From Candidatus Sodalis pierantonius str. SOPE (GTDB lineage: Bacteria > Pseudomonadota > Gammaproteobacteria > Enterobacterales > Enterobacteriaceae): a stretch of DNA of 64,000 nucleotides. Each line of letters opens with the position of its first letter. The stretch's first letter is position 1. Of the stretch, positions 36,415 through 44,858 are shown one piece after another. A model generated the notes under the pieces. That model saw only the letters and a program-made list of their open reading frames with translations. It had not been told where the DNA came from and made no database searches. Both the position numbers and the translations under genes were made by a program. The DNA lies in the NCBI RefSeq assembly GCF_000517405.1, contig NZ_CP006568.1, positions 1,302,001 to 1,366,000 of the forward strand, read 5' to 3'.

Positions 36415-37512
36415 ATGTCTAAAACTTATAACACCTATGAGGAGCGCCGCCAAAGTAAGCTTCGCACATCGCTGCTGCTATTTTTGTTACTAAATATCGC
36501 CTTTTCTCTTTTTTACGTGGTGAGCGCGATAAATAACAGTCGCCAGCCGTCAGCGGCGGCGATAATCGTTGCGGAGTTATCTCTCACCGTTTTGGTAATA
36601 AGTCTCTTTCGGATGCGCAGTTATGCAGTTTCATTGAATTATCTTGCAATTATTATCGGCATCTCCTGGGCCTGGCATATTCTGTTTCGATTCAACCAGC
36701 TAGCAACACCCGATAAAACATTTCTTCTTTATAACCTGATGACGGTCTTTTTCATTAGCGCTATTACGCTTGCCGATAATTTACTGGCGTTTTGTCTGCA
36801 TAGCCTGCCTTCGGCCGTGACGGTGGTGGTGCTGGATGAGTTTAGCCATATCGTCATGCTGCTATTTACTATCGTGCTGCCGCTTATCAGTTTCTCCTTG
36901 CACCACTTGATGCAAAACCGCAGCGAGGCTTTCACTATTGACTTGGTGAAACGCCTGAGCGAAGAGCGCGAAAAATTCAGCGATCTCAGCATGATCGATC
37001 CGCTTACCGGCCTCTACAACCGCCGCGGTCTGCATAACAGGCTCGAAGGGCTGCTCGGCGCGGGCGGCGGGCCGGGCTGCCACTATTTGCTGCTGTTGGA
37101 TATCGACCATTTCAAGGCGTATAATGATAATTATGGTCATAGCATGGGTGATAAGGCGCTGACCGCGGTGGCGATACGTGACGCCGTACGCTCCCGAGAC
37201 GTCGTGGTACGTTACGGCGGCGAAGAATTTCTGGTGCTACTGATTGATGTTGATGAAACCGAAGCGCTGACCCTGGCCGAGAACGTCCGGCAGGCGGTGC
37301 TGGATCTGAAAATACCGCATCTATATAACCAGGAAGCGTCCACCACCGTTACACTTAGCGTGGGTATTGCCTCGCTAACGGGCGCCAATATTGATGCGTC
37401 ATTAACCACAGCCGACCAGGCTCTCTATCAGGCTAAACATCAGGGCCGCAATGCGGTAAAATTCGTCGGACTGCCCGTCGGGGAGAAATCGCCCTCTTCC
37501 GCCGAACGCTAA
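36415..37512 (+). CDS. Membrane-anchored diguanylate cyclase (GGDEF)
   Basis: A 365-residue protein predicted to make cyclic di-GMP. The N-terminal half (about 20-165) is very hydrophobic, with roughly six membrane segments, followed by a short coiled linker and a GGDEF domain (about 195-355). The active-site motif GGEEF is at 268-272. An RSRD inhibitory I-site lies five residues before it, as needed for product feedback. DPLTGLYNRRG and SVGIA are also present. The start is uncertain: TTG 36409 is two codons upstream and has a GGGG tract at better spacing. I do not recognise a specific E. coli orthologue. Intact. Confidence 0.88.
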   Translation: MSKTYNTYEERRQSKLRTSLLLFLLLNIAFSLFYVVSAINNSRQPSAAAIIVAELSLTVLVISLFRMRSYAVSLNYLAIIIGISWAWHILFRFNQLATPDKTFLLYNLMTVFFISAITLADNLLAFCLHSLPSAVTVVVLDEFSHIVMLLFTIVLPLISFSLHHLMQNRSEAFTIDLVKRLSEEREKFSDLSMIDPLTGLYNRRGLHNRLEGLLGAGGGPGCHYLLLLDIDHFKAYNDNYGHSMGDKALTAVAIRDAVRSRDVVVRYGGEEFLVLLIDVDETEALTLAENVRQAVLDLKIPHLYNQEASTTVTLSVGIASLTGANIDASLTTADQALYQAKHQGRNAVKFVGLPVGEKSPSSAER

Positions 37513-38031
37513 CGCTCTTAAAATGTTAATCGTCCATTAAGCTACGTTCGCCGCCGTTATTCGTTGCCACTCTAACCGACTTAATCAAAATAACGGCAAA
37601 GTTGAGTATTATCCGAATGCCGTCGGTAACCTGTCGCCCGGAGATTTGCAGCATTATTACCGCCGCGAACTATTTATTTTGGCAGTATTTATCCTCGCGG
37701 GCGGCGTTAAAAGGTCCTCGCCCACGCGCCGGCAGTATTTACCCACCTGGCCGACATTAATCAGGCCCCGCGACGCGCTATTTAGCGCGGGCTTAAAATA
37801 GCAAGATTTTACCGAAACGCTCAGATCCATTGTGCAGAGGAATCAGGCGACTACCTAATTCCCTTTACCTAGAGATGAACAAAGCACTATTTATCCTTTT
37901 GCCGCGCGGATATTCTTGCCTACCATCAGCGGCTTTCTCGCCTAGCGCAATTCAGGTTTCGTCGTATCTTCCGGTCGGGGTCCGCAGAGCGGACATCGGC
38001 GAGACAGGGGTGACGTTGATGGCAATATCGG
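37513..38031. other. Spacer between the GGDEF gene and IS903 copy 2
   Basis: About 520 bases without a supported gene. A GC-rich palindromic stretch near 37770-37795 (GCGCTATTTAGCGC core) may be an old terminator. The junction between the E. coli 99-min-type block and the yhb block must lie between here and 39200. Confidence 0.45.
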
Positions 38032-39086
38032 CGCTTTGTTGAATAAATCCGAAATTTGTGACGACTTCCTCCCTATCAGGGCGATTGTTACATGATGCGG
38101 ACGCTGTTTGGCATTCCTAACAGCGTGATCCGGTTAAGCGCTTTGACCATTGCCATAGCCTCACCTACCTGCGCGTCATAGTCATGCAGACTCAGATGAC
38201 CACCCAGAAGTGTTTTAAACCGGAACATGGCCGTTTCAGCCAGTGAACGCCGGTGATAACCTACTTTCTTTTTCCAGGTATCGTTATTGCCGCTCAGATG
38301 CTGATTTGCCACCGCATGGTTACGCTCATGGTATCGAGCTGGCCAATATTGCGCACCACTTCGCGGTGGGATAAGCGGCTTTATTTTTTTCCTCAGCAGA
38401 GCATCATGACAGTAACGCGTATCGTAAGCACTGTCAGCCGACGCTTCCCTGATTTTCCTGTGGGTTTGGTTAATCAGCCCGGGCAGCGCCTGCGCATCTG
38501 TCGTACCGCTTAGCGATAAATCGGCACAGATAATTTCATGTGTCGCGCTATCTACTGCCAGATGAAGCTTGCGCCATACTCTGCGCCTCTCAGCCCCATG
38601 CTGCCTGACTTTCCATTCGCCTTCGCCGAAGATTTTCAGGCCGGTGCCATCGATGACCAGGTGTGAGATTTCGCCGTGGGTTGGCGTTTTTATGCTGATG
38701 TCGACGGTTTTTGCTCGCCGGCTGACCAGAGAGTAATCTGGGCAGCGCAGCGACAGCCCCATCAGTTTAAAAATCGCGTCAACGAAACCCTGTAACGCCC
38801 GGAGCGAAAGGTTAAACACGCGCTTTATCATCAGAACCGTGGTAATGGCCATATCGGTGTAGTGAAGCGGCCGGCCACGATGTTCAGGTGGTGTACTCTC
38901 AGTCCATGCAGCAATGGCTGACTCATCAAGCCATACTGTCATGTCCCCCCGCTGCCTGAGCGCATTGTTGTATGCGGGCCAGTTGGTGATTTTAAACTTT
39001 TGCTTTGCCATGGGGACCTGATGTTGAAACGAATGTAGTGATCAGAGCCGCCAGTCACCTAAAAGTTCGATTTATTCAACAAAGCC
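38032..39086 (-). mobile_element. IS903-type IS5 element, copy 2
   Basis: 1055 bp, same ends as copy 1. Perfect 9-bp target duplication CAATATCGG (38023-38031 and 39087-39095). Inserted in a spacer. Confidence 0.96.
38088..39011 (-). CDS. IS903-type transposase
   Basis: 307 residues with the full DDE set and an open frame from MAKQKFKITNWPAYNN to MPNSVRIM. Presumably able to transpose. Confidence 0.95.
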   Translation of the reverse strand: MAKQKFKITNWPAYNNALRQRGDMTVWLDESAIAAWTESTPPEHRGRPLHYTDMAITTVLMIKRVFNLSLRALQGFVDAIFKLMGLSLRCPDYSLVSRRAKTVDISIKTPTHGEISHLVIDGTGLKIFGEGEWKVRQHGAERRRVWRKLHLAVDSATHEIICADLSLSGTTDAQALPGLINQTHRKIREASADSAYDTRYCHDALLRKKIKPLIPPRSGAQYWPARYHERNHAVANQHLSGNNDTWKKKVGYHRRSLAETAMFRFKTLLGGHLSLHDYDAQVGEAMAMVKALNRITLLGMPNSVRIM

Positions 39087-39227
39087 CAATATCGGCATAA
39101 GCGGCAGCGGCAGAAAAATCATAACCCCTTGATTGGCTACAGCATACTACCTTCAATTTGCTGAGCGGCCGATCCAGCACTAGGCTTAGGTGAGGCCATC
39201 ATTCAGCAGAAGGAGGACATGATGAGC

Positions 39228-40282
39228 CGCTTTGTTGAATAAATCCGAAATTTGTGACGACTTCCTCCCTATCAGGGCGATTGTTACATGATACGGACGC
39301 TGTTTGGCATTCCTAACAGCGTGATCCGGTTAAGCGCTTTGACCATTGCCATAGCCTCACCTACCTGCGCATCATAGTCATGCAGACTCAGATGACCACC
39401 CAGAAGTGTTTTAAACCGGAACATGGCCGTTTCAGCCAGTGAACGCCGGTGATAACCTACTTTCTTTTTCCAGGTATCGTTATTGCCGCTCAGATGCTGA
39501 TTTGCCACCGCATGGTTACGCTCATGGTATCGAGCTGGCCAATATTGCGCACCACTTCGCGGTGGGATAAGCGACTTTATTTTTTTCCTCAGCAGAGCAT
39601 CATGACAGTAACGCGTATCGTAAGCACTGTCAGCCGACGCTTCCCTGATTTTCCGGTGGGTTTGGTTAATCAGCCCGGGCAGCGCCTGCGCATCTGTCGT
39701 ACCGCTTAGCGATAAATCGGCACAGATAATTTCATGTGTCGCGCTATCTACTGCCAGATGAAGCTTGCGCCATACTCTGCGCCTCTCAGCCCCATGCTGC
39801 CTGACTTTCCATTAGCCTTCGCCGAAGATTTTCAGGCCGGTGCCATCGATGACCAGGTGTGAGATTTCGCCGCGGGTTGGCGTTTTTATGCTGATGTCGA
39901 CGGTTTTTGCTCGCCGGCTGACCAGAGAGTAATCTGGGCAGCGCAGCGACAGCCCCATCAGTTTAAAAATCGCGTCAACGAAACCCTGTAACGTCCGGAG
40001 CGAAAGGTTAAACACGCGCTTTATCATCAGAATCGTGGTAATGGCCATATCGGTGTAGTGAAGCGGCCGGCCACGATGTTCAGGTGGTGTACTCTCAGTC
40101 CATGCAGCAATGGCTGACTCATCAAGCCATACTGTCATGTCCCCCCGCTGCCTGAGCGCATTGTTGTATGCGGGCCAGTTGGTGATTTTAAACTTTTGCT
40201 TTGCCATGGGGACCTGATGTGGAAACGAATGTAGTGATCAGAGCCGCCAGTCACCTAAAAGTTCGATTTATTCAACAACGCC
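39228..40282 (-). mobile_element. IS903-type IS5 element, copy 3, inserted at the yhbO start
   Basis: 1055 bp. The 9-bp target duplication is ATGATGAGC (39219-39227 and 40283-40291), the first nine bases of yhbO. The original ribosome site AAGGAGGAC is left beyond the far end of the element at about 39210-39218. The right terminus has one changed base (CAACAACGCC). Confidence 0.96.
39284..40207 (-). pseudogene. IS903-type transposase with stop codon
   Basis: Same 307-codon gene, but TAA at 39812-39814 replaces the Glu of GEGEW just after the first catalytic Asp region; the frame is otherwise open to MPNSVRIM. Not autonomous. Confidence 0.93.
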
Positions 40283-40795
40283 ATGATGAGCAAGAAAATC
40301 GCCGTTTTGATTACCGATGAGTTCGAGGATTCCGAATACACCTCGCCGGCACAGACCTACAAACAAGCTGGGCACCAAGTGGTCACTGTCGAGAAGCAGG
40401 CGGGCAACACCGTCACCGGTAAAAAGGGAGAAGCCACCGTCACTATCGATAAAGGCATTGATGACGTTCAGGCCGCGGATTTCGATGCGCTATTGCTTCC
40501 GGGCGGCCATTCCCCCGACTCGCTGCGCGGCAACGACCGATTTGTCAATTTTACCCGCGCTTTCGCCGACAGCGGTAAGCCGATATTCGCGATTTGCCAT
40601 GGCCCGCAATTGCTTATCAGCGCCGATGTCGTGCGCGGCAAAAAAATGACGGCCGTGAAACCGATCGTGGTGGATTTGAAAAATGCGGGCGCCGACTTTT
40701 TCGATAAAGAAGTCGTAGTGGATAACGATACGCTCGTCACCAGCCGGACGCCGATGATCTGCCGGCGTTTAATCGAGAATCCCTGCGCATCTTGA
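40283..40795 (+). CDS. yhbO: YhbO, PfpI/DJ-1-family stress protein (frameshifted C-terminus, cut from its promoter)
   Basis: YhbO belongs to the DJ-1/PfpI family and is linked in E. coli to glyoxal-damage repair and stress survival. The fold is complete to VVVDNDTLVTSRTP, with the catalytic Cys in AICHGPQ (C105 counting both Met) and the Glu in TDEFED. After SRTP a one-base deletion near 40750 replaces the normal DDLPAFNRESLRILN ending. An IS903 stands immediately before ATG 40283: the start codon survives only because it lies in the target duplication, while the ribosome site and promoter are on the other side. Expression is doubtful. Confidence 0.85.
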   Translation: MMSKKIAVLITDEFEDSEYTSPAQTYKQAGHQVVTVEKQAGNTVTGKKGEATVTIDKGIDDVQAADFDALLLPGGHSPDSLRGNDRFVNFTRAFADSGKPIFAICHGPQLLISADVVRGKKMTAVKPIVVDLKNAGADFFDKEVVVDNDTLVTSRTPMICRRLIENPCAS

Positions 40796-40821
40796 ATAAG
40801 CCTTAAGCTGCCCCTCCCCTG

Positions 40822-40848
40822 GCCCCGGCCGCGCGCCGGGGCTTTTTT
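40822..40848 (+). terminator. Terminator after yhbO
   Basis: GCCCCGGC (40822-40829) and GCCGGGGC (40835-40842) are followed by six T residues (40843-40848). Confidence 0.88.
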
Positions 40849-40909
40849 ATGCCACTTTTTCGCCACCAGCCGGCACCGCCTGTCGCGGAGAACCTGTAGG
40901 GGCGGCAAC

Positions 40910-40964
40910 GACGGAAACAGCCCGGTACGACAACCTGACGGAGACAGCCTGCTACGCACAACCT
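40910..40964. repeat. Two-unit 27/28-bp direct repeat in the yhbO-yhbQ spacer
   Basis: GACGGAAACAGCCCGGTACG (40910 on) and GACGGAGACAGCCTGCTACG (40937 on) are each followed by a copy of ACAACCT. The spacer 40849-41207 otherwise holds no gene; yhbP, expected here from E. coli, is absent. Confidence 0.5.
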
Positions 40965-41207
40965 TTAGGGGACGCCGGTGGAGACTACCTACCGAGGGGC
41001 GAGCATGAGAGCGGCCTGCTGGAATTACCGGAAGGGCCAGCGCCAAAACAAACGTCCTGCCAGAGAGGCAACGAGACGAAGGCGGCGGCGCCAGAGAAGC
41101 GCCTTAGACGGGGCGGTAGCGGTGGCTGGCGGATTCCGCTACACTCGGCGCTGCACCCGCCAACTAGGTCAGCTAAGCCAGCTAGGTCAACTTAAGGGAT
41201 CACCACC

Positions 41208-41594
41208 ATGAGCAGCACCCTCTGGCATCTTTATCTCATCCGCACCACCAGCGGCATGCTCTATACCGGCATCACCACCGATGTACAGCGGCGCCTTGAG
41301 CAGCATCAACGCGGCGGCGGGGCCAAATCGCTGCGCGGTAAGGGACCGCTAACGCTGGTGTTTCAGCGTCCGGCGGGCGATCGCAGCAGGGCGTTGCGTT
41401 GGGAATACCGGGTGAAACAGCTGTCGCGGGGGCAAAAAGAGCGCTTTGTCGCCTTGCAGGAACAGGCGCTGGAATGCTTCGGGCTGCTCGCTGGCGAGGC
41501 ACCTGCGCCATCCTTGGATGGAAGCCCGCTTGCATCAACGCCCACGCCGGGCGCGCAGCCGCCGGCGGGCGCCAAGACTGCCCGCCCGGATTAA
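41208..41594 (+). CDS. yhbQ: GIY-YIG nuclease-superfamily protein YhbQ
   Basis: Residues 1-85 match E. coli YhbQ, a small GIY-YIG domain protein with reported DNA-nicking activity. YLIRT and the YTGITTDVQRRLEQH core are followed by EYRVKQLSRGQKE. The 128-residue product is longer than the E. coli one because of a Pro/Ala-rich tail of about 40 residues, possibly read-through of a lost stop. ATG 41208 follows TTAAGGGATCACC. It overlaps the yhbS stop by four bases, convergently. Confidence 0.88.
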   Translation: MSSTLWHLYLIRTTSGMLYTGITTDVQRRLEQHQRGGGAKSLRGKGPLTLVFQRPAGDRSRALRWEYRVKQLSRGQKERFVALQEQALECFGLLAGEAPAPSLDGSPLASTPTPGAQPPAGAKTARPD

Positions 41595-42112
41595 TGGCCC
41601 GTTCTTAACACGGGGTGGACGAACGGCGCGGGCCAGGAGACTTCCCCGCTTACGCCGTCCAGGGCGTTGTCCGCCAGCGTGAACAGCTGGAACGCCGCCT
41701 CGGTGCCGGGCCAAGACGTGCGCAATTGCCAACGCGCGGCGGGCTCGAAGCCAAAACGGTGAAACCAGGACGGATCCCCCAGCGTCACCACCGCGCTGTA
41801 GCCGAATTCATTGAGCGTATCCAGCCCTTTATAAACCAATTGGCGGCCGATGCCCTGCCCACGCCAGGCGTCGTCTACCGCCAGCGGCGCCAGCGCTACC
41901 CACTGGTGATCCTCACCGTCGATCCAGATCGGGCAATAGGAGGCATAGCCGATGACCCCGCCTTCGTCGTCGGTCGCCACCACGCCCAGGGTCAGCAGCC
42001 CGTCTTCCCGCAGCGCGCGCACCAAGGCGGCTTCGCTCTCCCGATTGAACGCCCGCTTGAGCAGACTGTCGATCCCCGGCGCATCAACCGGGATTTCCAT
42101 TCGAATCAGCAA
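41591..42112 (-). CDS. yhbS: GNAT acetyltransferase YhbS
   Basis: A 173-residue N-acetyltransferase fold like E. coli YhbS. It has the N-terminal MLIRMEIPVDAPGID, the acetyl-CoA motif AWRGQGIGRQLVYKGLDTL and GDPSWFHRFGFEPAARW. Substrate unknown. It follows ubiT on the same strand and overlaps its end by seven bases, so it was probably co-transcribed with ubiT. Looks intact. Confidence 0.9.
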   Translation of the reverse strand: MLIRMEIPVDAPGIDSLLKRAFNRESEAALVRALREDGLLTLGVVATDDEGGVIGYASYCPIWIDGEDHQWVALAPLAVDDAWRGQGIGRQLVYKGLDTLNEFGYSAVVTLGDPSWFHRFGFEPAARWQLRTSWPGTEAAFQLFTLADNALDGVSGEVSWPAPFVHPVLRTGH

Positions 42113-42618
42113 GACTGGGATACGCGATGGCCGTTAGCGGCGATCGCGTCCCCTTTCAGGCCGGCTTCCACCATGTCGGCCAGCTGTTGCAGGGCCGGCA
42201 TGCGCTCAGGATCGATGGCGTCCAGCAGGTTTTTAACCGTCAGGCCAAGTTCCGTATCCCCTTCGATACGCAGCCGGCGTTGGAAAAACAGCGTGTCCGG
42301 ATCTTCGCGCCGGGCGGCTATCATCAGCAAGTCATTCGCGTTACCGGTGAAAATGACGTCCAGCGTGGGATGCTGTCTCACCCGCAACTGTCCGTCGCGC
42401 AGCGTCATCGCCCAGCTCAGCCCAAGGTCGTCGACATTGATTTGCAACCAGCGGCCATCCAGAAAGTCCAACTCGCCTTCTTCCAGCGCTGAACGAAACT
42501 ACCTGTGCAACACCTGTTCCAGGACCTGGCGCCGTACGGCAAATGGGGTCATTTTAATCGGCAAGCGCAACAGCGACGGCCCCCGGCGCACCAGCTGTGC
42601 TCGTAGTTTCTCCCACAC
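42106..42618 (-). pseudogene. ubiT: ubiT (yhbT), broken by a stop codon
   Basis: UbiT is an SCP2-type lipid-binding protein of the O2-independent ubiquinone pathway. From GTG 42618 the reading gives WEKLRAQLVRRGPSLLRLPI and TPFAVRRQVLEQVLH, then TAG near 42499 in place of the Trp-Gln region (WQFR in E. coli). The frame continues FRSALEEGELDFLDGRWLQ to QSC at 42106. A short deletion after ERMP is also likely. GTG 42627 is another start candidate. Confidence 0.88.
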
Positions 42619-42907
42619 TGTTTTCACTCCTTCAAAAAAAGTTATTGCCCATTTTGCCACAGCGGCCGGCGCACGCAGGGGCCTATATCAATGTTTCGCA
42701 CAAAAACGTCGCGATTTACCACCGCCGGCGGCAGTTTTCCCCTGCCATTACGCCATAAACTGCCCCAAATCAAAATCCCTTCACCCGCCCTTATTTACAA
42801 TTGCCGGCAGGCCCACGCGGCAAATGCTGTTAATTCAGCCTGTTGGCCTGGAATTATTTCTTGCCCTTGCCGGCTTCGGCAACGGGTGGCCACTTCTTGG
42901 GAGCTTT

Positions 42908-43818
42908 ATGGAACTGCTCTGCCCAGCCGGTAATCTACCGGCACTCAAGGCGGCGATTGATAATGGCGCCAACGCGGTGTATATCGGCCTGAAAGACGAT
43001 ACCAACGCCCGTCATTTCGCCGGCCTCAATTTTACCGATCAGCGCTTACAGGAGGCGGAGCGCTATGTGCACCGTCACGGGCGCATGCTGCATATCGCTA
43101 TCAATACCTTTGCCCATCCCGACGGTTATGCACGCTGGCAGCGCGTGATAGACATGGCGGCGCAAAGCGGCGCCGATGCGCTGATTCTGGCAGACCTGGC
43201 GATGCTGGCCTATGCCGCCGAGCGTTATCCCGCCATTGAGCGCCATGTTTCGGTGCAGGCCTCCGCCACCAATCAGGCGGCTATCCGCTTTTATCAGCAA
43301 CAATTTGACGTCGCGCGGGTAGTCCTGCCGCGCGTGCTGTCGATCCATCAGGTGAAACAGCTCGCGCAAGTAAGCCCGGTGCCGCTGGAGGTGTTTGCCT
43401 TCGGCAGTCTTTGTATCATGGCCGCAGGACGCTGCTATCTCTCGTCCTATTTAACCGGTGAATCGCCCAACACGGTCGGCGCCTGCTCACCGGCGCGTTT
43501 TGTCCGCTGGCAGCAAACCGCCGCCGGGATGGAGGCGCGACTCAACGATGTGCTGATTGACCGCTATCAACCTGATGAAAATGCCGGTTATCCCACCCTG
43601 TGCAAGGGCCGCTATCTGGTGGACAGGCAGCGCTATCAAGCATTGGAAGAGCCCACCAGCTTAAATACGCTGGCGCTACTGCCGGCGCTATTCGCCGCCA
43701 ATATTGCCTCGGTGAAAATCGAAGGACGCCAGCGCAGCCCCTCCTATGTCAGTCAAGTGACCCGCGTGTGGCGGCAGGCCATCGATCGCTGTCGCGCCAA
43801 TCCCGACGCCTACCGGCC
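42908..43818 (+). pseudogene. ubiU: ubiU, N-terminal nine tenths (end is at 14211-14299)
   Basis: UbiU is the U32-family iron-sulfur partner of UbiV in anaerobic ubiquinone hydroxylation. From ATG 42908 (GGGAGC upstream) the reading runs open for 303 codons (MELLCPAGNLPALKAA to NPDAYR). It retains the cluster cysteines in SLCIMAAGRCYL, GACSP and TLCKGR. It stops at an IS21 left end (TGCTGG at 43819). The missing C-terminus is on the minus strand at 14211-14299. Divergent from ubiT, as in E. coli. Confidence 0.93.
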
Positions 43819-43846
43819 TGCTGGTTCCGGTCACATCCGATCACTG
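43819..43846 (+). mobile_element. 28-bp IS21 left-end remnant
   Basis: Identical to the first 28 bases of the complete IS21 at 44859. After GATCACTG the sequence departs into an unrelated tract. This is what is left, on this side, of the IS21 that cut ubiU. Confidence 0.88.
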
Positions 43847-43872
43847 TAGCGATGCAATCAATTCTGGACTAA

Positions 43873-43944
43873 TTTGCAAACAATTCTGGACTCCCATAAC
43901 CCCTAAAAAATGGCTATTTTGGACAGTCCAGAATTGTTTGCAAA
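43873..43944. repeat. Perfect 19-bp inverted repeat with 34-bp spacer
   Basis: TTTGCAAACAATTCTGGAC (43873-43891) and its exact reverse complement (43926-43944) flank a 34-base spacer. An extra ATTCTGGAC stands at 43861-43869. The stem lies just after the 3' end of the dam remnant. It could be a terminator-like structure, a recombinase site or paired ends of a decayed element. Confidence 0.7.
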
Positions 43945-43951
43945 CAGGAAA

Positions 43952-44711
43952 TCAGGCGAAATTACGAATGACCAACTCGCGTCTACTATGACGGTTCTTG
44001 CCTAATGAGTATTTTAGGTCAACAACGTCGATATGAAGGTTTTTGAAGATGAGCCTCATTTCTGGGATATCATTAACTGAAATCACCATTCTTCCTGCTA
44101 TTGAATGAGCAAGGCTATCAATGATGCTGTATTGCTCCAGGCCAAACGCTGCGCCATAGCCTTGAGTCTTCCAGTAAGGTGGATCAAGATAGAACAATGA
44201 ATGTGGCCTATCATATTTTTCAATACAAGCCTGCCACCCAAGATGCTCTATGGTTGCATGGGATAAACGCAGGTGAGCCTGTGATAGCTGTTCTTCGATT
44301 CTTAAGAGGTTCAATGACTGTGATCGTACAGCCGAAGTACCAAAGTTCTGCCCGCTCACTTTGCCACCAAATGTGAGCTGCTGAAGACAGTAAAAGCGGG
44401 CGGCTCGCTGTATATCGGTCAGCGTTTGCGGAGGTATTTCTTTCAGCCAATCAAACAGCTGCCTGCTGCTCAAAGCCCACTTGAACTGGTGGACGAATTC
44501 CTCCAAATGGTACTTGACTACCCGATAGAGGTTTATCAAATCCCCGTTGATATCGTTCAACACTTCGACTGTGGATGGGATCCTTGCTGAAAAACAGCGC
44601 AGCTCCTCCACAGAATAGTTCAACGTAGAATTTGTGCGCAGGAAAGCACGGCTAAATATGTTTAGCCAGCCTCCGCTTTCCTCCCACCCATGGTATGATT
44701 GGTGTATTCAT
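43952..44711 (-). pseudogene. Phage-type DNA adenine methylase (D12 class), broken
   Basis: From ATG 44711 (GTAGGAAC upstream) the reading gives MNTPIIPWVGGKRRLAKHI, with the SAM-binding GGK motif. A TAG follows at 44652-44654, then PCFPAHKFYVELFCGGAALF in the same frame. A shift near 44585 leads to IPSTVEVLNDINGDLINLYR and on through the catalytic DPPY (SLFYLDPPYWKTQGYG) to the end at 43952. The order matches prophage Dam proteins rather than the housekeeping Dam. Two lesions make it inactive. Probably a leftover of a prophage. Confidence 0.88.
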
Positions 44712-44858
44712 CAATATAGTTCCTACATATAAATATAAGTTTTACCGATCAATTATTGGTTATTGATCGTCAAAATAATTATCACTCATGCAGAAATATG
44801 CAGATACAAACAGAGCCGTAGAGTATAAATATCGCTATTCATTTTTCTGTGTCACTGC

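Noticed and set aside
42628..42907. FNR box in the ubiT-ubiU divergent region
   Set aside because: Only isolated ATCAA half-sites occur; the full TTGAT-N4-ATCAA pattern is absent.
41615..43849. A single 744-codon open frame covering ubiT, yhbS and ubiU
   Set aside because: Only its last third (from ATG 42908) is homologous to anything (UbiU). The first part runs antisense through yhbS and ubiT, so the long frame is accidental.
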